Shown here piece after piece: positions 6,818 through 14,418 of a DNA stretch of 64,000 nt; within the stretch, counting starts at the first letter, position 1, and each line of letters begins with the position of its first letter. Source of the DNA: a virus. Location of the stretch: positions 1 through 64,000 of IMG/VR virus record IMGVR_UViG_3300021197_001489, one strand, 5' to 3'. A model generated the notes under the pieces. It saw nothing but the letters and a program-made list of their open reading frames with translations, ran no database searches and was not told the DNA's origin. The position numbers and the translations under genes are program-made.

Positions 6818-9118
6818 ATGCAACAGAATCCTGAAATTGAACATATCCTAGGACAAGCGCAACGCTTGGCAAAAACCAAAAAGCATGCTTATGTAACGCT
6901 GGAGCATTTGACACTTGCATTGGTTAGACATACTCCGTTTTGGAATTGCCTTGAAAAGTTTGGAGCCAGCCCAGTTGCTATTGACGAAGAGCTAGAACTT
7001 TACCTTGATGCGCAAATGGGATTGATTGATCATAAAGATCGCAGCGAACCAAAGAAAACCAATGCAATAGAAAGAGTGTTTAATCGAGCATTAACACAGG
7101 TGATGTTTGGCGGGCGGCGCAGCATGGAAACTGTTGATATCTGGTTAGCCATCATAGCAGAAAACAACAGTCATGCACAGTACTTTATGCTAAAGCATGG
7201 CGTTACCAAGCAAGAGTTTGTGCCGTTTTGGCAAGAGAATTATGCTCGTCGAAATAAGTCACCTGACATGGTTGCAGATCAAGCAGACGAGATCCTGGAA
7301 GAGCATTGTACAAATATCACACAACTTGCAGTAGATGACAAACTTGAGCCTGTGATTGGGCGCGATGCTGAACTAGAAGAAATTGTCACTGTGTTAGCCA
7401 AACGTTTTAAAAGCAATGCGCTATTGGTTGGCGATCCTGGCGTTGGCAAAACTGCTATTGCCGAAGGTCTTGCCACATTGATCAAAGACAACCATGTACC
7501 TACGTTCTTGCAAAACTTTGAAGTGTGGGGATTGGAAATTGGCAGTTTGCTAGCAGGCTCAAAATATCGCGGCGAGTTTGAAGAAAAACTTAAAGACGTT
7601 ATTGCTGCACTGGAAACAAAGAAAAACTGCATACTGTTTATTGACGAAGCGCACACCATGAAAGGCGCAGGCGCAGGAGGTGGCGGCGGCTTAGATTTTG
7701 CCAACATGCTCAAACCAGCAATTACCAAAAACAATATCAAAGTAGTAGCAAGCACAACTTGGGAAGAGTTTTACGAAAGTTTCGAACAGGATCGTGCGCT
7801 AATGAGACGTTTTTATAGAATCAGCATTGACGAACCTGATCAAGCAACCACAGTTAAAATATTGGAAGGGCTAAAGCCACGGCTTGAAAAGTTTCACAAT
7901 GTGAAAGTTGACAGTCCTGCTATTGTTAAAGCAGTTGACCTCGCCACACGTTACATGGCTGACAAAAAAAATCCTGATAAGAGCATTGACTTAATTGATG
8001 CTGCCTGTGCTGTTGAGCGTGTAAAAGATCAAGAAGGTTTAGTGGTCACTGAAGATCTCATTGATGTGCAAGTATCTCGTATTGCAAATATTCCAGAAAC
8101 CAAAGTCAAAAGCGATGCTAGCGATAAAGTGCTTGAACTTGACAGCAATATTAAACAACGTCTGTTTGGTCAAGATCATGTTGTTGACGAAGTGCTAGAA
8201 AGACTCTACGTGAACTATGCCGGCATCAGTACCACTGGACGGCCAATGGGTGCGTTTCTGTTCTTAGGTCCAACTGGTACAGGTAAAACTGAATTCGCAA
8301 AATTGCTAGCAGAAAACCTGGACATGGAAATGCTGCGTTACGACATGAGTGAGTATCAAGATCGCCACACGGTGAGCAGCCTACTTGGTGCACCCCCGGG
8401 CTTTGTGGGATACAACGACAGCAATCTTGGCGGCGGCAAACTGATCAGTGATGTTAGCAAACATCCATACAGTGTGCTACTGTTTGATGAAATTGAAAAG
8501 GCACACCCTGACGTAAGCAATATTTTCCTACAAATGATGGATGAAGGAAAGATTGCTGGTGCAAATGGAAAAGTTGTTGATGTTAAAAACTGTATTATTA
8601 TTATGACATCAAACTTGGGTGCTAGAGATAATGAAAACAACAACATTGGCTTTGGACAAGACTTAACAAAAACAGGATCCGAGGACAAAGCAGTTAAAGA
8701 CTTCTTTAAACCTGAGCTTCGTAATCGACTGGATCTTACTGTTAAATTTAAAACACTTGAGACACTGGCCATTAAGAAAATTGTTGCCAAGTTCACAGGC
8801 GAGTTACGCAAAAGTCTCAAAAGTAAAAACATCAATCTTATTGTTACTGAGGCATTGGTTGATCGTTTAGTTGAAGTGGGATATGATCCTAAAATGGGAG
8901 CAAGACCATTGGGACGCAAGATTGATGAGTTAATCAAAGTTCCGCTGTCAAAGAAAATACTGTTTGAAAAACTAAGTAATTGTCACGTCACTGCTGACTG
9001 GGTGCGGATTAAAGCTAAGAAATATGCTGTAGGTCTTACCAGCAAGCCTAAAACAACAGTGAGTGGCGGCGAAGTAAATCAGGATGGTATTGTAATTGTT
9101 AACGAATCAGAAAATTAA
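6818..9118 (+). CDS. clpA: ClpA-type AAA+ unfoldase
   Basis: 766 residues, close to ClpA (758). An N-terminal Clp repeat domain (about 1-145) precedes two AAA+ modules with Walker A GDPGVGKT (about 206) and GPTGTGKT (about 485), Walker B FIDEAHT and LFDEIEKAHP, and an NRLD arginine finger. No long middle coiled coil of the ClpB type is seen. An IGF tripeptide near residue 609 sits where ClpA carries its ClpP-docking loop (IGL). It should therefore unfold substrates for a peptidase, and a clpP gene is encoded at 39183. AAAGGAA precedes the ATG. Confidence 0.9.
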   Translation: MQQNPEIEHILGQAQRLAKTKKHAYVTLEHLTLALVRHTPFWNCLEKFGASPVAIDEELELYLDAQMGLIDHKDRSEPKKTNAIERVFNRALTQVMFGGRRSMETVDIWLAIIAENNSHAQYFMLKHGVTKQEFVPFWQENYARRNKSPDMVADQADEILEEHCTNITQLAVDDKLEPVIGRDAELEEIVTVLAKRFKSNALLVGDPGVGKTAIAEGLATLIKDNHVPTFLQNFEVWGLEIGSLLAGSKYRGEFEEKLKDVIAALETKKNCILFIDEAHTMKGAGAGGGGGLDFANMLKPAITKNNIKVVASTTWEEFYESFEQDRALMRRFYRISIDEPDQATTVKILEGLKPRLEKFHNVKVDSPAIVKAVDLATRYMADKKNPDKSIDLIDAACAVERVKDQEGLVVTEDLIDVQVSRIANIPETKVKSDASDKVLELDSNIKQRLFGQDHVVDEVLERLYVNYAGISTTGRPMGAFLFLGPTGTGKTEFAKLLAENLDMEMLRYDMSEYQDRHTVSSLLGAPPGFVGYNDSNLGGGKLISDVSKHPYSVLLFDEIEKAHPDVSNIFLQMMDEGKIAGANGKVVDVKNCIIIMTSNLGARDNENNNIGFGQDLTKTGSEDKAVKDFFKPELRNRLDLTVKFKTLETLAIKKIVAKFTGELRKSLKSKNINLIVTEALVDRLVEVGYDPKMGARPLGRKIDELIKVPLSKKILFEKLSNCHVTADWVRIKAKKYAVGLTSKPKTTVSGGEVNQDGIVIVNESEN

Positions 9119-9761
9119 AAAAGAAACTCGCAGTAGCCTGTATTTTAACGAATACAAACACTGCTTAAAGTTTTACTTGCCCGATGTGTTTACATTACGC
9201 TATCGTTCGCATGTGAAGATTGACGAAATATTAGCATACAATGCTAAACGAAACTTCAACTGGGGAGGTAGTTGGCAACGTAATACAAATTCACACGGTA
9301 CCAGTGAGGATTTACACGAACTTTTGTATTTCATTGAAGATATGGTTGACAGTTGCAAGTTAACAGTTCAAAGACATCACGGATATCTATACACCAATAA
9401 TTGGGATGTAATTGAAACAGTTAGTAAACTTGAGTATATTATGGCCATTCAAGGCAAGTCAGTTGAGCTTGCTGAAGCTGGCACAATGAAGTTAAAGAGT
9501 CCTAATCACGTCTACCGTACCTATTTTAAAACACAACGTATACAGCAAGAAGAAAAATCACGCATGGCTCAGTTTATAAATTCACAAACTGAAGTTCGCC
9601 CAGGCCCTGGATTTAAAGACTTCTTAACTAACTGGACCAACTATTGTTATGTGCAACAAAATCACTTTGTAGATCACAATGATATGGGTGTCATAACCAT
9701 GCTACAACTGGTGTGTCCTATCAAAATTAAGAAAACTCTAGAGTTAATATGCGATAAATAA
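9096..9761 (+). CDS. Conserved phage protein, unknown function
   Basis: Up to 221 residues; the only plausible early start is a TTG at 9096 inside the end of clpA (an ATT is an alternative), so the start is uncertain. The recognisable body begins about residue 14 (SLYFNEYKHCLKFYLPD). The protein is aromatic and His-rich, without signal or membrane segments. It ends in a lysine-rich stretch whose stop overlaps a late promoter box. No domain recognised. Confidence 0.6.
   Translation: MLTNQKIKKETRSSLYFNEYKHCLKFYLPDVFTLRYRSHVKIDEILAYNAKRNFNWGGSWQRNTNSHGTSEDLHELLYFIEDMVDSCKLTVQRHHGYLYTNNWDVIETVSKLEYIMAIQGKSVELAEAGTMKLKSPNHVYRTYFKTQRIQQEEKSRMAQFINSQTEVRPGPGFKDFLTNWTNYCYVQQNHFVDHNDMGVITMLQLVCPIKIKKTLELICDK
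9755..9760 (+). promoter_or_regulatory. T4-type late promoter box, 5 bases before the ATG
   Basis: GATAAATAA overlaps the upstream stop codon and ends 5 bases before the ATG at 9766. It marks the start of the long late region from 9.8 to 22 kb. Confidence 0.5.
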
Positions 9762-9765
9762 CAGT

Positions 9766-9945
9766 ATGGCAAAGATAAATTCAACATCAATAGCAATTAC
9801 AGTTAGTGAACTAGCAAAGGACGATAGCCCTGCACGTGAACTTCTCAGTGATGATATTATTGCACAACTAGAAGCAGTAATTACACAACTAGCAAGCGAA
9901 AGTGCCCCTGGCGGCGTGCTTGTAGAAGTACTAAAAGCAGAGTAA
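9766..9945 (+). CDS. Small acidic helical protein
   Basis: 59 residues from MAKINSTSIAI to VLKAE. The centre is helical and acidic (SDDIIAQLEAVITQL), with a Ser/Pro/Gly-containing turn after it. A TAAATA box ends 5 bases before the ATG and the next gene begins 1 base after the stop, so it is expressed with late genes. Probably a small structural or assembly protein; not recognised. Confidence 0.6.
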   Translation: MAKINSTSIAITVSELAKDDSPARELLSDDIIAQLEAVITQLASESAPGGVLVEVLKAE

Positions 9946-9946
9946 C

Positions 9947-10345
9947 ATGAAGTCTAGCAGTCTTGTACTAATTCCGGTTACTGTCTATAGCGGCACCACA
10001 ACTATTACTGGTGGTCGGCAAAAAGGCGTGGGTTACTACCAAGGACAAGGCAACGGACAAAACATCAGATTTATTGCAAACGACTTTCCTGGAATAGTAA
10101 CCATACAAGCAAGTTTAGATACAGATCCAAAAACAGCTGATAGTTATCCAGCAGAATATCCTACTGGACTTATTGAAGCTGACTGGTTTGATGCCTATAC
10201 ATTCCCCGGAGACAGTGCAGTAGATGGATCAACTGCTATTACAACAGACTACAGTATATACTTGCCTGGTAAGTTTACCTGGATCCGCGCAGTTGTAAGC
10301 CAATTTACCGACGGCGAAATTGGACCAATTACACTTAGTTACTAG
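9947..10345 (+). CDS. Beta-rich probable virion protein
   Basis: 132 residues, rich in T, S, G, Y and V, with no charged coiled coil or membrane segment. Alternating hydrophobic stretches (GIVTIQASL, FTWIRAVVSQFTD) suggest a beta sandwich. Late-region position between two TAAATA-driven genes supports a virion component. I cannot assign a specific structural role. Confidence 0.6.
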   Translation: MKSSSLVLIPVTVYSGTTTITGGRQKGVGYYQGQGNGQNIRFIANDFPGIVTIQASLDTDPKTADSYPAEYPTGLIEADWFDAYTFPGDSAVDGSTAITTDYSIYLPGKFTWIRAVVSQFTDGEIGPITLSY

Positions 10346-10352
10346 AAACAGA

Positions 10353-10358
10353 TAAATA
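10353..10358 (+). promoter_or_regulatory. T4-type late promoter box, 5 bases before the ATG
   Basis: GATAAATATC ends 5 bases before the ATG at 10364, the same spacing as at 1900 and 9755. No ribosome site lies in between. Confidence 0.5.
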
Positions 10359-10363
10359 TCATT

Positions 10364-11665
10364 ATGTTAAAAAAGTTAGTCATCATACCAGGCGGGTTTC
10401 ACCCATTCCATGCAGGACATAAAGCATTATATGATGCTGCGGTAAGCCAGTTTCCAAGAGCAGACGTTTACATTGCTGCCACTGATGACCAAAACGCAAG
10501 ACCATTTCCGTTTAAACTGAAGCAGCAACTGGCACAGATTGCTGGCATCCCCAAGCATAGATTTATACAGGTTGGAAATCCATTCCAAGCCAAAGAAATT
10601 ACTCAACATTATGATCCAGATAGCACACAACTTATTTTTGTAAGATCAGATAAAGATTCAGGAGTGGCTCCACTGCCTGGCAGTGTAAAGAAAGACGGCA
10701 GCGCCGGATACTTACAGCCCCTGAATCGACGCAATCCAGAGCCAATGACAAAACACGGCTTTATGACATACTTGCCAACAATATCGTTTGGTCCAGGTAT
10801 GAGCAGCGCAACAGAGATTCGCGCCAAGTGGCCTACAATGAGCGACGACAGCAAAGCTGATCTTGTTAGCAGTTTGTATCCTGCAGCAAACGACAGTGTA
10901 GCATCCAAAGCAGTGGAAATTTTCAACACTGTGCTAGGTGAAGAAAAAGAAATGATCACTATGCCGCTGGGTATGTCAATAGAAGAGCCAAAGCAAGAAG
11001 CAAAGATTATCAAAACTGATGATTCAGTTAGCATACTACCAAGTGGCGGTATGGGCAGTTACGACGAAGCCACTCTCAAAAGCAACCTTGGCAGCAAACT
11101 ACGCACACTAGCGGATCTACTTGACAGCGGCGACTACGATAATCTTGAATACCACATCTATCAAAGCGGTGCAATGCAAGCAATGATTGAAGCACTTGGC
11201 CAGTACAAGCGTTTTAAAGATAAAAAAGGCAATCGTCCAATCAAGAAAAACGTTGAGATTGATATAAGCAACGAATCAGGTTTTTCACAAGAGTTACCAA
11301 CTATTGACCAAGAAATGAATGCTTATTTCAAAGACAAAAAAGATATGGGCGAGTCAGAAGATTACTTGCCAGAAGACGAGCTGATTGTTGAATATGTATT
11401 CCAAAGTCGTCCACTGAGAGTACTTGACAATATTGCAGGGCGCAAAGATCAAACACCATTTCCAATCAAGTTTGATGACGGTTCGCAAGTTATGGTATCT
11501 CCGGCAATGGCCAAGAAGTTTATGTCAATCTACCTAAGCAAAGATGTTGCTTTTCAAAAACAGATTGATCAAAAAATAAGCCAAAAGTCAGTGTTTGTTG
11601 ATGTGTTCAATAACTTGGTTAAAGGTCTACGCAGTACTGGCGTAACAGTTGGCGACCGCAGTTAA
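10364..11665 (+). CDS. Nucleotidylyltransferase-fold protein with C-terminal extension
   Basis: 433 residues. The N-terminal 180 residues have the features of the HxGH nucleotidylyltransferase superfamily (NMN, pantetheine-phosphate and related adenylyltransferases): PGGFHPFHAGH at about 8-18 and GMSSATEIR near 145, equivalent to the ISSTxxR nucleotide-binding motif. The remaining ~250 residues are of unknown type, with an acidic middle and a conserved-looking FPIKFDDGSQVMVSP stretch near the end. Late promoter and location argue for a virion-associated form of the enzyme. It could also make a dinucleotide such as NAD; the substrate cannot be read from the sequence. Confidence 0.7.
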   Translation: MLKKLVIIPGGFHPFHAGHKALYDAAVSQFPRADVYIAATDDQNARPFPFKLKQQLAQIAGIPKHRFIQVGNPFQAKEITQHYDPDSTQLIFVRSDKDSGVAPLPGSVKKDGSAGYLQPLNRRNPEPMTKHGFMTYLPTISFGPGMSSATEIRAKWPTMSDDSKADLVSSLYPAANDSVASKAVEIFNTVLGEEKEMITMPLGMSIEEPKQEAKIIKTDDSVSILPSGGMGSYDEATLKSNLGSKLRTLADLLDSGDYDNLEYHIYQSGAMQAMIEALGQYKRFKDKKGNRPIKKNVEIDISNESGFSQELPTIDQEMNAYFKDKKDMGESEDYLPEDELIVEYVFQSRPLRVLDNIAGRKDQTPFPIKFDDGSQVMVSPAMAKKFMSIYLSKDVAFQKQIDQKISQKSVFVDVFNNLVKGLRSTGVTVGDRS

Positions 11666-11689
11666 TTACACCCACTAGATAAACTCTAT

Positions 11690-11695
11690 TAAATA
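11690..11695 (+). promoter_or_regulatory. T4-type late promoter box
   Basis: TTAAATAC lies 28 bases before the ATG at 11724, with a GAGG ribosome site in the leader. Confidence 0.4.
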
Positions 11696-11723
11696 CCCAT
11701 ATAATTAACTTCACGAGGAACCT

Positions 11724-12659
11724 ATGGCTGAAGAAATCAAATCTGAAGAGACATTGCCACAAATGCCTGAAACACAACCAGAGCCCGCTGATCCTAACAA
11801 GATTCAAGTAAACATTGACAAAATTAGAGAAACAAAAGTGCATATCTGTTTGCCTTGCTATGGCGGACAGCTTACTGAGTCAACGTTTATGAGTTTTATC
11901 CGTTGGGGTAACACTGCTCGGCAGTTGAACATAGACTGGACAGTGGAAACACTTACAAATGAAAGTTTGATCAGCCGTGCTAGAAATACCATGTCAGCTA
12001 AATTCCTTAACAATCCCGCCAGCACACATTTAATGTTTATTGACGCTGACATAGGCTGGGAACCTTGGCACTTGTTATTGCTACTGCACCACGACAAGGA
12101 TGTAATTGGTGGTATGTACCCTCTCAAGAGCTTGCCAGTTAAATGGTGTGTTAACGGCTTTGACGGTGCAAAAACTGAAGACAATGACAAAGTGCAAGAA
12201 GTAAGCAAAACAGGCACAGGATTCATGTTAATCAAACGTCATGTATTTGAAAAACTCAATGAACATCCAGCAGTGGTTCCTTTTATCAATGACATTGGTT
12301 TGCCCGACGAACTTAACACACATATGAAAACATACTTTGATACTGATGTTCGCGAAGGTCGCTACTATTCAGAAGACTGGACATTCTGTGAAAACTGGCG
12401 TGATCTGGGTGGAGAAGTTTGGGTTGACAAACGTGTGCTACTCAAGCACACCGGCACATACACATATGATCACACTGCACAGCAAGCCCTTTATGATGCA
12501 CTAAAAACAGAGCTTGAAACCAATCCTGTGCCGCCGCAACATCCTGAGCAAGGCAAAATTGAAATGCCAGAACAGCAAGCAGCACTAGCACCTGAACGCA
12601 GAAGTGCAAAAGTACTTGCTAAAACAGGTGGCAAAAAGAAAAAGAAAAAAGCCAGTTAA
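11724..12659 (+). CDS. GT-A type glycosyltransferase
   Basis: 311 residues. After a Pro/Glu-rich N-terminus comes a GT-A core: VHICLPCYGGQ, a LISRARNTMSAKFL helix, and FIDADIGW containing the metal-binding DxD-type motif, then GGMYPLK and SKTGTGFMLIKR. The C-terminus is Pro/Gln-rich and ends in a run of lysines (KKKKKK). It likely transfers a sugar to DNA, a virion protein or a host glycan; which is not visible. A GAGG ribosome site precedes the ATG and a terminator follows. Confidence 0.75.
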   Translation: MAEEIKSEETLPQMPETQPEPADPNKIQVNIDKIRETKVHICLPCYGGQLTESTFMSFIRWGNTARQLNIDWTVETLTNESLISRARNTMSAKFLNNPASTHLMFIDADIGWEPWHLLLLLHHDKDVIGGMYPLKSLPVKWCVNGFDGAKTEDNDKVQEVSKTGTGFMLIKRHVFEKLNEHPAVVPFINDIGLPDELNTHMKTYFDTDVREGRYYSEDWTFCENWRDLGGEVWVDKRVLLKHTGTYTYDHTAQQALYDALKTELETNPVPPQHPEQGKIEMPEQQAALAPERRSAKVLAKTGGKKKKKKAS

Positions 12660-12667
12660 AGAAAATC

Positions 12668-12691
12668 AGCAGCGGAAACGCTGCTTTTTTT
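12668..12691 (+). terminator. Intrinsic terminator
   Basis: A 7-bp stem AGCAGCG/CGCTGCT with a GAAA tetraloop is followed directly by a run of seven T. It closes the late unit ending with the glycosyltransferase. Confidence 0.9.
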
Positions 12692-12713
12692 GTGATTAAA
12701 TTGTAAAAAACGG

Positions 12714-12741
12714 TTGACCTTTTGGATGTATGTGTTATAAT
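12714..12741 (+). promoter_or_regulatory. Sigma70-type promoter
   Basis: TTGACC at 12714-12719, 16-base spacer, TATAAT at 12736-12741. It lies 67 bases before the ParB-like gene, which has GGAGAA before its ATG. Confidence 0.75.
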
Positions 12742-12808
12742 ATATGTATAGTTAGAGCAAAGGGTATTGTACCCAGCGCAGTTTTATTGTAAAATGGAGA
12801 AGTAAAAC

Positions 12809-13849
12809 ATGGACCGTCTTGTTAGAAAGTTCACCGACGTTGTAGAAGAAGTTCGTATTCAGTTAGAAGCCGAGTTTGGCGTAACCCAAGAACAGTTGGA
12901 ATCATTTCGCAAAAGAGTTGATGCCAACGGACACAATTTTCCAATTGGCAGTAACATGGTAGACATTGACACACTGTACTTAGACTATGAAGTACAACGT
13001 GCCGCTATTGCCAAGCACATCTTACACATCATGAAAACCTACGATCCGCGGCTTTGCACACCTGCTAGTGCTTGTAAGGTTGATGGACAGGACTACACCA
13101 CACTGTATGATGGTCAACAGCGTAGTATTGCTAATGCATTGCTTGGCTTTACATATGTGCCCGCTACAGTGGTAGAAACCAAAGATGTAGCGTTTCCAAG
13201 TTATGCATTTGAGGAGCTAAACGAGACAGGTGTACAGCGTCTTGCACCAGGCGACTTGCATCGCAATGCACTTACACGTTATCGTTTGGGATCACGTGAA
13301 ATTAGAAACGTAAAAGCCCGTACACTGCAAGACCAGTTTGATTTTGTAGGCATTGACTTGCAGGACAAAGGTCAGAGAAAAAGTGCCAACTTGCGCGGTT
13401 CAAATGATTACTTCTTTAGCCACTTCAAGTATGCATACAAAGGCATTGACCTTGATCAAAGCGGCGGCGTACTAGAAGAAATACTGGATGCTATTATCTC
13501 TGTATTTCCGCTACAGGAAGAAGTTGATCAAGGTTGTTACATTGGACTGTACGAACTTGCAAGACTGGATACACGCCAAGAGCTCAATGGTGATTGGATG
13601 AAGCAGGTGCTTCGCAGTGCCAAGAAATACTGTAATTCAAGCGCAACTGTGCATGCAAAGGCCAAGATGCAAAACGCATATGTAAACCCAGGTGCTACTT
13701 GGAGTGCGCCCAGCAACATGAGCAACTTCTTGCGTGAAGTATACATCATGGATGGTGGTACACTGGATCTTCCATACCACGGAGAAGGTGCGCTTATGCA
13801 AGTTGCAACTAACCCTGCTCCGGGACTGATTGCCAAGGCAGCAGCATAA
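12809..13849 (+). CDS. ParB/DUF262-like domain protein
   Basis: 346 residues. LYDGQQRSIANALLG near residue 110 resembles the ParB/Srx-type GxxRxxA motif as found in ParB-like and DUF262 NTP-using nuclease-like proteins. Around it are VDIDTLYLDYEVQR and a VPATVVE strand. The rest is helical and unassigned. It overlaps the next gene by one base (TAATG), so both are cotranslated from a sigma70-type promoter. A DNA- or NTP-binding role is likely; partition function is unproven. Confidence 0.6.
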   Translation: MDRLVRKFTDVVEEVRIQLEAEFGVTQEQLESFRKRVDANGHNFPIGSNMVDIDTLYLDYEVQRAAIAKHILHIMKTYDPRLCTPASACKVDGQDYTTLYDGQQRSIANALLGFTYVPATVVETKDVAFPSYAFEELNETGVQRLAPGDLHRNALTRYRLGSREIRNVKARTLQDQFDFVGIDLQDKGQRKSANLRGSNDYFFSHFKYAYKGIDLDQSGGVLEEILDAIISVFPLQEEVDQGCYIGLYELARLDTRQELNGDWMKQVLRSAKKYCNSSATVHAKAKMQNAYVNPGATWSAPSNMSNFLREVYIMDGGTLDLPYHGEGALMQVATNPAPGLIAKAAA

Positions 13850-14400
13850 TGTTGAAAGAAGCAATTGAAAACTTTCGCCAGCCAGTTTACACAAAAACTG
13901 CTCGTAGCACAGACACATACGCCAGCATTAACAATCGCTGTGCTACACAGATATCACGCCTGGTTGAAGAATACAACAGTGTAAAAAACGATCAGCAACT
14001 GTTGCGCGAAATACGCAACGAAATTGATTATCAGTTGCGTAGGTATCACAACTATGCTATTAAGGAAAACATTGGTGCGCACTACATTGAAGTAGGACTG
14101 GAAGGCAACGGCATCTTTGAACACATGATACCTGCTAGCACTGTGCGTGACCTTTGTATTGCAGGTATTATCAGTGCCAAGCAAGCACTGAATGTGCCGA
14201 CTTGCAGACTAAGCAAACAGCGTGATGATCTGTTGCGTGAAAAGGGTTGGGTAAGCAAGACACCAGACATCTACAATTTTTGGAAACGCTACAAATACTG
14301 CTTTGACACTGAAGGAGTGTTTACCACATGGGATGGACAGGCAGTAAACACTGATATGACACTGAATGACCACTTTGAGTATTTTGTTGTTAAACAGTAA
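13849..14400 (+). CDS. Unknown protein, partner of ParB-like gene
   Basis: 183 residues, coupled to the preceding gene by a TAATG overlap. The N-terminal half is helical and basic. A central FEHMIPAST stretch resembles the HNH-like EH-xIP core seen in some phage nucleases, but the remaining metal ligands are not obvious. The C-terminal part is aromatic (NFWKRYKYCF). With the ParB-like partner it may form a DNA-processing pair; this is weakly supported. Confidence 0.5.
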   Translation: MLKEAIENFRQPVYTKTARSTDTYASINNRCATQISRLVEEYNSVKNDQQLLREIRNEIDYQLRRYHNYAIKENIGAHYIEVGLEGNGIFEHMIPASTVRDLCIAGIISAKQALNVPTCRLSKQRDDLLREKGWVSKTPDIYNFWKRYKYCFDTEGVFTTWDGQAVNTDMTLNDHFEYFVVKQ

Positions 14401-14405
14401 TACCA

Positions 14406-14411
14406 TAAATA
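14406..14411 (+). promoter_or_regulatory. T4-type late promoter box before the 937-residue gene
   Basis: CATAAATACTG ends 7 bases before the ATG at 14419, again too close for a normal ribosome site. Confidence 0.45.
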
Positions 14412-14418
14412 CTGTATC

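Noticed and set aside
6818-9118. ClpB disaggregase
   Set aside because: There is no long middle coiled-coil domain, and an IGF loop for ClpP docking is present, so ClpA-type is better.
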